Shown here: positions 1-8,339 of the stretch, piece by piece
Layout: every line of letters starts with the position of its first letter
Position numbering within the stretch: the first letter of the stretch is position 1
Origin: JABDMH01 sp965223165
Lineage (GTDB): Bacteria; Bacteroidota; Bacteroidia; Chitinophagales; Saprospiraceae
Direction of reading: 5' to 3'
DNA: 64,000 nucleotides
Assembly: GCA_965223165.1 (NCBI GenBank)
Contig: CBDCVQ010000020.1
Span: forward strand, 1,550,001 to 1,614,000
Made by a program: the position numbers and the translations under genes
Notes under the pieces: model-generated
What the model was told of the DNA's origin: nothing
The model's database searches: none
Seen by the model: the letters and a program-made list of their open reading frames with translations, nothing else

Positions 1-1151
1 CCTATGTCACCATTGCAATTTCGGCGGTCATTATGGTGATGGGGATCGTGGGCATGACCAGGATGAAGTTAAATGACACGATGGTGGAATATTTCAACCA
101 AAAGGAAAATATCTACCTGGCCGACAAACTGATCAACAAGAAATTAAATGGCACCAACTTCTTTGATGTGGTGGTAGAAACCCAGGAGCAAGAGGGTCTG
201 TTTGTTGTGGATCGTCTCAAGGCAATCGAAAATCTTCAAAAATTTCTCGAAGAGCAGCCCCACGTGAAGGGCACGACCTCCATCGTCGATATCATGAAGC
301 AAATGAATCGATCCATTCGAGATGGCGTAGCCGGCGAATACCGTCTGCCTGAAACCGATGATATGATCGCGCAATATTTTTTGCTCTACACTGCGAGCAG
401 CTCGCCCACGGACCTGGAGCAATATGTGGACAGTGAATATCAGTTGGCAAATGTCCGCGTCATGATGGACAACGGACAATATCAGAGCATCCATCCAGTG
501 CTGAGAAATACGCGAGAATATTTAGCGGCCAACTTTAATACGGACGGTATGACTGGCGAAGTATCTGGATGGCTCAATGTCATCGATCACTGGATCGGCA
601 ATATCAGCTTTAGCCATTTTCTCGGCGTGATTCTCGCCCTGATCGTGGTCACCCTAATTTCCTCGATCAGTTTTGGATCACTCTACGCGGGATTATTGGC
701 GATGATACCCGTCCTGGTCGCCGTCTTCCTAAACTACGCCGTCATGGGATTTACCGGGATCTGGTTGAAGGTCTCCACCTCCATTACCGTAGCCATAGCT
801 GTGGGCGTGGCCGTCGACTTCTCCGTGCACACCATAGACCGCCTGTTGTTCTTGACCCAGCAGAAAGGATTTACGATCGATCAAGCCCTGCCTCAATTAT
901 ACCCAAATACGGGGAGAGCGCTGCTCTTTAACCTGCTGGCTCTGGCCCTGGGCTTTGGCACCAATATGGTCAGCTCGGTGCCGCCATGGGCAACGTTCGG
1001 ACTGCTCGTCATGACGATGGTTTCAGTAAGCTTCCTTGCCAGCCTCACATTATTGCCGGTGCTGGTCAAGGTACTCAAGCCAAAATTCTTGCAGCCAAGA
1101 ATAAGCGTTGAGAAAACCTTCGAACCGCTCATAGAAAATATCGCCTCCTAA
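1..1151 (+). CDS. RND/MMPL-family transporter, C-terminal half (5' end outside window)
   Basis: The reading frame is open from base 3, so this is the C-terminal half of a larger inner-membrane exporter of the RND (MMPL, COG1033) type. It shows one membrane segment at the window edge, a periplasmic loop of about 190 residues, then a cluster of about five membrane segments from roughly base 600 to 1080. The stretch GVAVDFSVH places an acidic residue in the middle of a membrane helix, where RND pumps have their proton-relay Asp. The next two genes follow on the same strand at short spacing. MMPL pump plus LolA-like protein plus outer-membrane barrel is a recurrent trio, so a role in moving a lipidic substrate across the envelope is inferred. 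The substrate is unknown. Confidence 0.85.
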   Translation, partial: YVTIAISAVIMVMGIVGMTRMKLNDTMVEYFNQKENIYLADKLINKKLNGTNFFDVVVETQEQEGLFVVDRLKAIENLQKFLEEQPHVKGTTSIVDIMKQMNRSIRDGVAGEYRLPETDDMIAQYFLLYTASSSPTDLEQYVDSEYQLANVRVMMDNGQYQSIHPVLRNTREYLAANFNTDGMTGEVSGWLNVIDHWIGNISFSHFLGVILALIVVTLISSISFGSLYAGLLAMIPVLVAVFLNYAVMGFTGIWLKVSTSITVAIAVGVAVDFSVHTIDRLLFLTQQKGFTIDQALPQLYPNTGRALLFNLLALALGFGTNMVSSVPPWATFGLLVMTMVSVSFLASLTLLPVLVKVLKPKFLQPRISVEKTFEPLIENIAS

Positions 1152-1185
1152 TCAATAATTGTTCACTCTCTTAAAATCAATTGTT

Positions 1186-1986
1186 ATGAAAAATCTAGTG
1201 AAAATTTTAGCCGCCATAATGGCTACCGCTTCGATAGCCTTGCATGGCCAGGAATTACCAGATGCTAACCACATTGTCAAGCAGACCCAGGAGCGGGACG
1301 ATGGTGCATTTGTGACGCAGGACATGACGCTGGAGCTGATTAGCAAAAATGGCAAGGTCCGATCACAGACGACAAAGGTCATGCGAAAATATTACGGCAA
1401 GGAGCGCAGACAAGCGATCTATTATACCCAACCCAGCAATGTCGCCGGCACGAGCTTCCTGGTCTATGATTATCCCGAGCCGGACAAGGATGATGATCAA
1501 TGGTTGTACCTGCCCGCTTTAAGAAAAACCCGCAGGATATCCGCCGCCAACCGGGGTGATTATTTTCTCGGCACCGACCTCACTTATGAGGATATTAAGC
1601 TGGGTCCCAAGTTGAGCGATGTGGATTATGTCCACACCACCACCGGACAGGAGGAGGTCGACGGACATGCCTGTTACATTATTGAGTCGGTCCCTATCGA
1701 TGACAAGACGGCAAAGGAGCTGGGCTATAGTAAACTCAAGGCCTGGGTAGATGCGGATAAATGGATGGTGAGAAAAGGTGAATTCTGGGATATCGGGGGT
1801 AATAAACTCAAGACGGTGTCGGTGAGAGACATCATCCAAATCGATGGCATATGGACTGCACATGCGTTACGGGTGGTCAACCACAAGACGGGGCACAAAA
1901 CGAATTTCCTTTTTGACAACACGGACTACCAAAGTCCATTAGAGGACGAAGTATTCACTGAGCAGGCACTCGTAAGGGGCCTATAA
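1186..1986 (+). CDS. LolA-like outer membrane lipoprotein-sorting protein
   Basis: Predicted periplasmic protein of 266 residues with an N-terminal signal peptide (MKNLVKILAAIMATASIALHG). The body fits the LolA-like family (PF17131): a KxGK strand pair, a YTQPSNVAGTSFLVYDY segment, WLYLPALRKTRRIS and a DLTYEDIK motif. These proteins have an unclosed beta-barrel fold that can hold acyl chains. A start codon at 1159 in the same frame is possible, but ATG 1186 puts the signal peptide at the N-terminus. It sits 34 bp after the RND pump gene and 11 bp before the barrel gene, so one transcript is likely. It may carry the pump's substrate; this is inference. Confidence 0.85.
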   Translation: MKNLVKILAAIMATASIALHGQELPDANHIVKQTQERDDGAFVTQDMTLELISKNGKVRSQTTKVMRKYYGKERRQAIYYTQPSNVAGTSFLVYDYPEPDKDDDQWLYLPALRKTRRISAANRGDYFLGTDLTYEDIKLGPKLSDVDYVHTTTGQEEVDGHACYIIESVPIDDKTAKELGYSKLKAWVDADKWMVRKGEFWDIGGNKLKTVSVRDIIQIDGIWTAHALRVVNHKTGHKTNFLFDNTDYQSPLEDEVFTEQALVRGL

Positions 1987-1997
1987 AAATAAATATC

Positions 1998-3353
1998 ATG
2001 AAAAACCCAGCTTATCGATTGGTATTGGTTGTGGTTGCCCTCTTTCCTCAGATGCTTTTTGGCCAGGCGGAGGAAGGCAATAAATTTCAGGAATTCTGGA
2101 AGAAAAATGTCAGGACAAGCATCGTATCTCAGCTCTTCACAGCCTATGAGGCCGACGATCGCAAATTCCAAATGCTAAAACTGACCACCAGGCCGGAGCT
2201 CCGGGTGAAGCTGCACAAGAACCTGCGATTTACAGGAATCGCGAGATTGCAGGGAGACCTGCTGGACCATCTTGAACCCGGTTTTCCCACCCAAGATGGT
2301 GTTTCGCGTGCTTCGAAGAGATGGCTCGTCGGAGACCGATTTGAATTTGAATTGCGTGAATTTTATGTGGATTGGTACGTCGGATCAAGGAGCACGCTAA
2401 GACTGGGCAAACAGCAGATCGTCTGGGGCGAAACGGATGGCCTTAAGCTTTTGGATGTGGTCAACCCTCAGAATTTTAGAGAATTTATTTTGGAGGACTT
2501 TGACGAATCACGTATACCTCAGTGGTCTGTCAAGGCAGAATTCCCACTGAAAGGTCTCAATGTGGAGTTGGTCTGGATACCAGATATGAGTGCACACGAT
2601 TTGCCTGGGTTGGCCTCCAGTTTTTTCCCATCGGCCCTCATCCCGCGCATGCCCGAAAATGTGGCAATCCATATGCTGCCCACTCGGAAACCGAACCGGA
2701 TAATCGCGGACTCCGACATCGGGACCAAAATATCCGCCTTTGTCAACGGATGGGATCTCACCCTCAACTATCTATATCACTATGATGATCTGCCCGTGCT
2801 TTTCCGCAAGACCGGTGTGACTCCGGAGGGCACACCTTCCATCAGTGTGCAGCCGCAATACCGGCGGATGCACACATTGGGAGGCACCTTTAATAATGCG
2901 CTGGGACCGATCACGCTTAGGGGTGAGTTGGCCTATCATATCCATCGCCATTTTATGACTGCCGCAGAAAATTCCGATGGCACCGTGCGGAGTGACCAGG
3001 TGATGTTTGCCTTGGGGGCTGACTGGCTTTTTAATGAAACGATGTTGAGCGTTCAGTCTTTCCACGACATCTTGATGAGTGATGTTGGGGCTTACAATCG
3101 ACGACGCTACGAATCCCATGTTTCCTTCTTAGCATCGCAAGAACTCTTTAATGATATCTTGAAGTTAGAGCTACTGCTCGTACACAACCTCAACCACTGG
3201 GATGGCATGATTCGCCCCAAAGTGAGCTATTATGCACAGAGCAATCTCAAGATCATGGCGGGATCGGACATCTTCTACGGCAGCAATAAGGGCCTCTTTG
3301 GGCAATTTCGGAATCGGGGTAGAATATTTGTCGGCGTGGAGTGGGGTCTTTAG
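1998..3353 (+). CDS. Predicted outer-membrane beta-barrel protein (DUF1302-like)
   Basis: 451 residues with a signal peptide ending near FGQAEEGN. The rest is rich in alternating amphipathic strands (for example LRFTGIARLQGDLLDHL, STLRLGKQQIVWGETDG) and ends in an aromatic-rich final strand (GRIFVGVEWGL), as expected of an outer-membrane barrel. The GKQQIVWGE segment is typical of DUF1302-type proteins found beside LolA-like and MMPL genes. It is the last gene of the trio and probably the outer-membrane partner. The gene ends 4 bp before a 25-bp repeat that also forms the end of the dehydrogenase gene at 5214. Confidence 0.7.
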   Translation: MKNPAYRLVLVVVALFPQMLFGQAEEGNKFQEFWKKNVRTSIVSQLFTAYEADDRKFQMLKLTTRPELRVKLHKNLRFTGIARLQGDLLDHLEPGFPTQDGVSRASKRWLVGDRFEFELREFYVDWYVGSRSTLRLGKQQIVWGETDGLKLLDVVNPQNFREFILEDFDESRIPQWSVKAEFPLKGLNVELVWIPDMSAHDLPGLASSFFPSALIPRMPENVAIHMLPTRKPNRIIADSDIGTKISAFVNGWDLTLNYLYHYDDLPVLFRKTGVTPEGTPSISVQPQYRRMHTLGGTFNNALGPITLRGELAYHIHRHFMTAAENSDGTVRSDQVMFALGADWLFNETMLSVQSFHDILMSDVGAYNRRRYESHVSFLASQELFNDILKLELLLVHNLNHWDGMIRPKVSYYAQSNLKIMAGSDIFYGSNKGLFGQFRNRGRIFVGVEWGL

Positions 3354-3357
3354 TATT

Positions 3358-3382
3358 TCACCCATTCACCTGATTGGTAACC
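3358..3382. repeat. Left copy of 25-bp direct repeat (att-like)
   Basis: Matches 5214-5238 at 24 of 25 positions; the only mismatch is at 3361. The shared core includes ATTCACCTGATTGG. The right copy is the last 25 coding bases, including the stop, of the 2-hydroxyacid dehydrogenase gene. The left copy lies just after the barrel gene and has no coding role, so it looks like a duplicated gene end at the far side of an insertion. Confidence 0.85.
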
Positions 3383-3431
3383 TTGGTAAAAACTACAAGA
3401 GCTTTCGTGCTGACTCTGCCCATCTAGGCCC

Positions 3432-5063
3432 TTATTGTTGCAGTTCTCTCTTGAATTCTTGACCCTTGAGTGTCAAACGATACTTCTGTCTGGGATGCTT
3501 CGGAGTCTCGGGATAGGTCATTTCAATGAGTCCTGCAGCCAAGGCAGGTTGAATGTATTCGGTCCTGAAGTGGTCATCATGCTTGAGCCCTAGGTGTTGC
3601 TGGATTTCTTTGCGCTTCATTTCGCCTTCGAGCACAGTGATCATCTTTAAAAGTTCAGGGCTGCTTCGAAGAACTTCCCCAGTAACTTCCCCAGTAGCTT
3701 CCCCAGTAACTTCCCCAGTAACTTCCCCAGTAACTTCCCCAGTAACTTCCCCAGTAACTTCCCCAGTAGCTTCCCCAGTAGCTTCCCCAGTAGCTTCCCC
3801 AGTAGCTTCCCCAGTAGCTTCCCCAGTAACTGGATCGATAACAAAAGTTCGATTATCAGGACTCACCCGATATACTATCACTCGAAAATCTTGCTCTTGC
3901 ACAAAATCAGGCTCGGGCAGCCCAACTTCCTTTGCCCTGCGCATGATATCGGCAGTACCGGTGCCCAGTTGCTCTATGTAACCGGCCAAAAACATAGGAT
4001 GGGCTAAGAGGGGATTATGAGGCACTGACTGATGTAATTGCTTTAGCCGGTCAGTTGTCCAGCCTAGCGGCAAGTTGCCTGGATTAGATATCTCGAGACG
4101 ATCCCTAAATAGCATTACCTGTACACTGGAATGGCTTGCATAATCCCGATGAGCCACAGCATTGACGATCGCCTCAGCAACAATCTCACGAGGTATCTCA
4201 TATTGACCAGGAGCAACTGTCGATTCACTCCGAGTCCCCACCCGATAGTCCAGCTTAGACATTACAAATTCCACAGCTTGGTCTACCAATTCAAATACAT
4301 CTCCCTCAAAAATCTTGTAGGAGGGAATGGGCTTACTAATCTCCCGACCGTGAAAAACTGCACATTTCACATGAGAACTCCTAACAAATTTCTGAGGAAC
4401 TCTGCCGAACAATAGTAAGGAAGCAAGTGTACACCGATCCCCTTCCATCAAATGTAGATGATGCAAGACCTCTCGGATAGCCGTATCTTCACTTAACGCG
4501 AATCCTCTCTTGGCTCGCGCCAACCGAACAAATCGGCGGACCCGCTTTGGGTCCAAATCTTCAATAGTAGCACTTAAATGCAATCTCGCGTCAAACGGCC
4601 CGAATTGTATATAACCATGTTCTTCCAGGTAACGAGTAAGGCTGTGATAAACAGCACTTAGTAGAGCTGAAATACCCGTAAATCTCTTTCTGACCACCTC
4701 CTTCTCAATCCGGTGAATAAATGCATTGATTCTTGAGTCCCTCTCTTCCGCCTTGTGACCAGTCAAGAATGCAAACCTTGTCTTGTGATTCCTGCTGGCA
4801 TGATCAAACTCTCTTTCCGTGGGAGAAGTGCCATCTTGGTTCTCGCTTCCGTATTGCCATCCAACCAGAAGAAGGTAAACGTCACACTTCTCCACCTCAT
4901 CAAGATATATTTGGTCTGCTGCCTGATCCGTAGCTGGTAGCTCCTCAAAGATGAAGGGTTCGAAGAACTTGCCTAGCACCGGATCTGAACGAAGATAATG
5001 GGCAAGTGCCTGCCTTTCCTCGCTGAACTCGGACTGTACACTACTAATGAAGACCTTGATCAT
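3432..5063 (-). CDS. DUF4062 / GHKL-ATPase / winged-helix protein with TGE(A/V) repeat linker
   Basis: 543 residues. Residues 1-125 look like DUF4062 (starts MIKVFISSVQSEFSEER; CDVYLLLVGWQYG). A middle part resembles the region after the AlbA_2 domain in RecG-like ATP-binding proteins (RFVRLARAKRGFAL, LLLFGR). A HATPase_c_4 domain follows, with EAIVNAVAHRDY (N box), ISNPGNLP and a GTGTADI glycine loop. Then come 13 copies of TGE(A/V), then a Fic-like C-terminal winged helix (MKRKEIQQHLGLKHDDHFRTEYIQPAL). The start at 5063 is preferred over 5120 because AGAGGAAG precedes it and DUF4062 begins there. It is AT-richer than its neighbours and stands alone between direct repeats. A regulatory or defence role is inferred only from architecture and mobility. 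Confidence 0.8.
   Translation of the reverse strand: MIKVFISSVQSEFSEERQALAHYLRSDPVLGKFFEPFIFEELPATDQAADQIYLDEVEKCDVYLLLVGWQYGSENQDGTSPTEREFDHASRNHKTRFAFLTGHKAEERDSRINAFIHRIEKEVVRKRFTGISALLSAVYHSLTRYLEEHGYIQFGPFDARLHLSATIEDLDPKRVRRFVRLARAKRGFALSEDTAIREVLHHLHLMEGDRCTLASLLLFGRVPQKFVRSSHVKCAVFHGREISKPIPSYKIFEGDVFELVDQAVEFVMSKLDYRVGTRSESTVAPGQYEIPREIVAEAIVNAVAHRDYASHSSVQVMLFRDRLEISNPGNLPLGWTTDRLKQLHQSVPHNPLLAHPMFLAGYIEQLGTGTADIMRRAKEVGLPEPDFVQEQDFRVIVYRVSPDNRTFVIDPVTGEATGEATGEATGEATGEATGEVTGEVTGEVTGEVTGEVTGEATGEVTGEVLRSSPELLKMITVLEGEMKRKEIQQHLGLKHDDHFRTEYIQPALAAGLIEMTYPETPKHPRQKYRLTLKGQEFKRELQQ
3672..3827 (-). repeat. 13 x 12-bp tandem repeat inside the DUF4062 gene
   Basis: The plus strand reads the unit AACTTCCCCAGT or AGCTTCCCCAGT 13 times without interruption. 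On the coding strand this encodes TGEV or TGEA: five TGEA, five TGEV, one TGEA, two TGEV from N- to C-terminus. The unit length is a multiple of three, so slippage changes protein length but not frame. It lies in the linker between ATPase and winged helix. Confidence 0.97.
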
Positions 5064-5213
5064 AGCTATGCTTCCTCTTCCATGCGCCCAAATAAGAAAG
5101 ATAGTTGAGCTTTTTCGCAACCCGCGACATCTGCCTCATAGAATCCGATGGCCAAAATAAATCAAAAATGAAAAGGGCGAAAGTGTCACAGCATGTCGCC
5201 TTCGACAGCCTGC

Positions 5214-5238
5214 TCATCCATTCACCTGATTGGTAACC
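5214..5238. repeat. Right copy of 25-bp direct repeat (att-like, 3' end of dehydrogenase gene)
   Basis: Partner of 3358-3382. It forms the last codons and stop of the 2-hydroxyacid dehydrogenase gene (reverse strand). Spacing between copies is 1856 bp, which sets the length of the presumed inserted segment. Confidence 0.85.
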
Positions 5239-6179
5239 GTTTCACCGGCAAAGAATTGCAGGAAGCTCTGCTCCGCCTCGCGCGCCATGGCGATCCGCGT
5301 GTCATATGTACCAGAGCCCATGTGTGGCGTCAAGATCACATTGTCGAGCCTCTTCAGGACTTCAGGGACATGGGGCTCCCCATCCAGCACGTCCAAGGCG
5401 GCACCGGCAATCTCCCCGTCCTGCAGGGCGCGGATCAGGGCTTCCTGATCCAATACGGCACCTCGAGAGGTGTTGACCAAAAAGGCGGTCTTCTTCATGG
5501 TACGGAAGGCAGCGGCATTGAGCAAATGGTGCGAGCTCTCTGTCAAGGGGGCATGCACGCTGACAAAGTCAGCGCTAGTGAGCAATGCTTCGAGGGAACA
5601 GTATTTTGCACCATAAGCTGTTTCCTCCTCAGAGGGCAGCGGTCGCCGATTGTGATAAAGAATCTCCATGCCCAAGGCGCGGGCACGCCGGGCCAATGCC
5701 TTGCCGATGCGACCCAAGCCGATGATCCCAAGCTTGCGTCCTACCAGCGAAGTGCCCAGATTTTGCATCAGCCCCCAGGACAGACCTGCGGGCGACTTGA
5801 TGCGTTGGTTCAACTCCACAATCCGTCTGCCGAGCGCCAACATCAAGGCCAGGCTCATCTCAGCCGTGGATTCGGTGACAGAGTTGGGGGCATTGGCCAC
5901 CACAATATTGCGCGCACTGGCCGCAGCCACATCGATATCGTCGTACCCCACCCCATAATGCGAGATAATCTTCAAGCGCGGAGCCAGGTCAAGCAGCGCA
6001 GGTCCGACCTTCATGTGCACCGATAAGAGACCATCCGCCTGGACAATCTTGTGCCGCAGCTCCTGCTCGGAGAAGGTGCTGCCCTGTGGGTAGTGCACCT
6101 CATACCGATCAAAGAGCTCGGAAAGCCCCTCTCGGGGCACCGCGTATGAAACCAGTATGGTCGGTCGTGCCATGGCCAT
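5214..6179 (-). CDS. D-isomer-specific 2-hydroxyacid dehydrogenase
   Basis: 321 residues, cytoplasmic, NAD(P)-dependent reduction of a 2-oxoacid to a D-2-hydroxyacid. Visible family features are the Rossmann motif LGIIGLGRIGKALARRA, the SRGAVLD segment with the substrate-binding Arg, the conserved LDVLDGEP segment and TPHMGSG with the catalytic His. ATG at 6179 or 6173 starts the protein at the first conserved strand; the longer frame up to 6380 adds unrelated low-complexity sequence. The exact substrate (glyoxylate, hydroxypyruvate or other) cannot be read from the sequence. Its last 25 bases are the right direct repeat, so the gene is intact although it appears to have served as an insertion site. 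Confidence 0.9.
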   Translation of the reverse strand: MAMARPTILVSYAVPREGLSELFDRYEVHYPQGSTFSEQELRHKIVQADGLLSVHMKVGPALLDLAPRLKIISHYGVGYDDIDVAAASARNIVVANAPNSVTESTAEMSLALMLALGRRIVELNQRIKSPAGLSWGLMQNLGTSLVGRKLGIIGLGRIGKALARRARALGMEILYHNRRPLPSEEETAYGAKYCSLEALLTSADFVSVHAPLTESSHHLLNAAAFRTMKKTAFLVNTSRGAVLDQEALIRALQDGEIAGAALDVLDGEPHVPEVLKRLDNVILTPHMGSGTYDTRIAMAREAEQSFLQFFAGETVTNQVNG

Positions 6180-6651
6180 CCGTTTTTCGAGTGAAACAAG
6201 ATAGCTATTTCCATTGCCTCCCCATCGACCCGATCTAACACCTGCGACCATGCCGGTATTTTGCGCCTTCCCTCTAGCGTACCATAGGGCTTCGCGATTT
6301 AAACGCGTCGGTTTTAAACATCCATGAGACGTCGCACCAGGAGAACATGGCAAATGAAGCCTGCACTGGCTTTCCAGCACTTGCTGACTCTACGCAGCAC
6401 GGCGTACTCATTGCTGCACTCCCTTATGATGTGACTCGTCTTGTACGACGTCAGCGTTTGGATGACCTGGTCCTTGGCCTGCCCCATACCAGTCTCCGAG
6501 GGTAAAAATGGTGTTGGAACGCCGACGGTCTGCCAGTAGGATGGGACCCTTTTTAACACTTCGAAAGCGTCTTTTGCCCGTCGGTGCGGAATGAACTTTT
6601 GGGAAAAAAGCACTAACTTGCCTGCAGAAGTTAACTCCTAAATCTTACCTC
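6180..6651. other. Intergenic region without recognised gene
   Basis: 472 bp between the divergent dehydrogenase and envelope operon. Open frames exist on both strands (for example 6314-6613 reverse) but have no signal peptide, domain or codon pattern I recognise. It should contain the promoters for both flanking genes; no convincing -33/-7 pair could be assigned. Confidence 0.5.
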
Positions 6652-7128
6652 ATGAAGCAAATAGTGCTCCTAGCCCTCCTAACTTGTTCTTTCAGTTTTG
6701 TCAGCCATGCTGCTGATGACGCTCCTTACACACCAAACGTAGAAGACATTGCCGAAACACTATCGGCCGATCAGCAACTACTGGAAGCCGAATTTCAGTC
6801 GCTCAATGATCTGGAGCAGCGGGTAAAGGCCGACGATCTGACGTTTGCTGATCTGAATGCGGAGACGGTCTCCTCCTTATCCCTTCAGGCAGATGTAAAG
6901 AGCGCACTGGTCGCCGTGGCGGGTGCAGACGATCTTCCGCTGGGCATCCCTGGCTTCTGGTGGGGATTCTGCCTCGGTTTACTGGGTATACTGCTGGTCT
7001 ACATCCTCATGGAAGACTCTCCGGACCGAAAAGAGGAAACCAAGAACGCCCTTATTGGTGCATTGATCTGGGTCGGCGTTGCCCTGCTGTTCTGGATCTT
7101 GTTCTTTGCCAGCTTTGCCGTCATTTAA
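6652..7128 (+). CDS. Small exported membrane protein, unknown function
   Basis: 158 residues. A signal peptide ends near SFVSHA. An acidic, probably helical periplasmic stretch (residues about 22-95, with LSADQQLLEAEFQSLNDLEQRV) is followed by two membrane helices (WWGFCLGLLGILLVYILM and ALIGALIWVGVALLFWILFF) separated by a charged turn (EDSPDRKEETKN). It is the first gene of a five-gene operon with yidD and two TPR proteins, so an envelope or membrane-protein assembly role is plausible. No family could be named. Confidence 0.8.
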   Translation: MKQIVLLALLTCSFSFVSHAADDAPYTPNVEDIAETLSADQQLLEAEFQSLNDLEQRVKADDLTFADLNAETVSSLSLQADVKSALVAVAGADDLPLGIPGFWWGFCLGLLGILLVYILMEDSPDRKEETKNALIGALIWVGVALLFWILFFASFAVI

Positions 7129-7179
7129 GATATCGCTCTGCGGATAGTAGATAGGATAAACGGAAGGAGAAGCGGCGTC

Positions 7180-7863
7180 TTGCTGCTTTTCCTTTTTGGC
7201 GTTTGCGGTGTCTTGCTGGGTCAGGACTTCTTCCGGTTCAAAGCAGATTTCTCATTGAAGGAGATCTCCACACTCAACGATAGTCTGGAAAGAAGACTGA
7301 TCATAGGCTCCTGCTACTATGACAAAAACGTAGACCAACTCACCTATCAGCTCACTTTTCCGGAGGAGCAGCAGTGGATCATTCAAGATTCCTTTATCTA
7401 CACCCTCAAGGATGATGTGGTCGTCGAAAAATCCGCCGTACCGCCGATCACCGAGCACAATATTTTTCGCATGCTCTTGGAGCAGACCTTTTCCGAGTTT
7501 GGCATGCTAAAGAGTGGATACGAGATCCAAAAAGTGCGCAAAATAGACGGGGATGTGTACGTCACCTACAAGCCCCCCGACAAGTTTGATCACGTCCTGG
7601 GATCACTGGTGTTGATCAAGCAAAAGAAGAAACTCAAAGGGGTCATCTACTACGAACCCGACGGCAATATGATGTTTCGGCAGCAGCTGCGCGACTATCA
7701 GATCGTAGACGGGCTCCCGGTCCCCACCGAAATGTCACATATCATTCAAAAAGGGGACAAGGAGATCAAGCGTATCTTGTCGTTTGATAATATTGTGGTC
7801 AACGATACCCAGCACAATGATCTGTACGAGCGTACATTTGCGGAGGGGGTTGAAAGCCACTAG
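7180..7863 (+). CDS. Exported protein, possibly LolA-like fold
   Basis: About 227 residues with a hydrophobic N-terminus (LLLFLFGVCGVLLGQ). The start is uncertain: the only usual start near it is TTG 7180, 10 nt after GGAAGGAG. The mature part is a series of strands (QLTYQLTFPEEQQWIIQDSFIYTL, YVTYKPPDKFDHVLGSLVLI, LKGVIYYEPDGNMMFRQQLRDYQIVDGLPVPTEM) that read like a LolA-type half-barrel: strand pairs with a late GLPVPTEM segment. This is fold guessing, not a family match. Its TAG stop overlaps the GTG of the longest possible reading of the next gene (TAGTG at 7861). Confidence 0.7.
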   Translation: MLLFLFGVCGVLLGQDFFRFKADFSLKEISTLNDSLERRLIIGSCYYDKNVDQLTYQLTFPEEQQWIIQDSFIYTLKDDVVVEKSAVPPITEHNIFRMLLEQTFSEFGMLKSGYEIQKVRKIDGDVYVTYKPPDKFDHVLGSLVLIKQKKKLKGVIYYEPDGNMMFRQQLRDYQIVDGLPVPTEMSHIIQKGDKEIKRILSFDNIVVNDTQHNDLYERTFAEGVESH

Positions 7864-7922
7864 TGGGAAAGCAGGCGATGGGGGTGCCGCTTTCAGTGTT
7901 ACCGTTTACCAGTACTAGTATT

Positions 7923-8333
7923 ATGCACTTTTGTTTGCTACTTGTCTTGATGGCCATGTCAGGTCTGCTGCAAGGTCAGGATCTGACTCGGGACCTTACC
8001 TTTTTAAAGGCAAACCTCCAAGGGGAGAAGGTGGAGCCGACCTATCGACTGGATAAGACCGAAACCAACGAGATCAAGCTGGGGGCTCAGTTCCTGTTCG
8101 TCTTCTATAAGCATTTCCTGTCGTCGCAGGACAATCGTCACTGCTCCTTCAGGCCTTCCTGCTCGACCTACTGCATCCACGCTATTCAACAAAGGGGTGT
8201 CGTACTAGGACTGATGGGAGCCTTCGACCGCCTCTCACGATGCAATGGTCTGAGTCCTGAAAACTATGAAATCGACCTCTCCACCGGTCAGTTGATCGAT
8301 CCGGTGATCGCAATCGACCATGCCAAACGCTAG
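7923..8333 (+). CDS. yidD: YidD-family protein with signal peptide
   Basis: The core (QDNRHCSFRPSCSTYCIHAI followed by QQRGVVLGLMGAFDRLSRCN) is the YidD/DUF37 signature with its conserved cysteines. Canonical YidD is a cytoplasmic membrane-associated protein of about 70-90 residues that helps YidC insert membrane proteins. Here the core follows an N-terminal signal-like segment (MHFCLLLVLMAMSGLLQGQ) and about 40 extra residues, so it is probably exported. A GTG start at 7863 would add 20 residues before the signal; ATG 7923 is preferred. Its place between envelope genes and two TPR proteins supports a specialised assembly role, which is inferred. Confidence 0.88.
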   Translation: MHFCLLLVLMAMSGLLQGQDLTRDLTFLKANLQGEKVEPTYRLDKTETNEIKLGAQFLFVFYKHFLSSQDNRHCSFRPSCSTYCIHAIQQRGVVLGLMGAFDRLSRCNGLSPENYEIDLSTGQLIDPVIAIDHAKR

Positions 8334-8339
8334 TGTCGG

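Noticed and set aside
3672..3827. Possible CRISPR-like array
   Set aside because: Units are contiguous and only 12 bp, with no spacers; it is a coding tandem repeat.
3553..3981. Plus-strand open frame full of SPVTSPVA repeats
   Set aside because: It is the antisense shadow of the TGE(A/V) repeat in the DUF4062 gene; a 12-bp unit with no stop is open in all frames.
6314..6613. Reverse-strand open frame of 99 codons in the gap before the envelope operon
   Set aside because: No signal peptide, domain or plausible codon pattern; the gap also has similar frames on the other strand, so this is probably chance.
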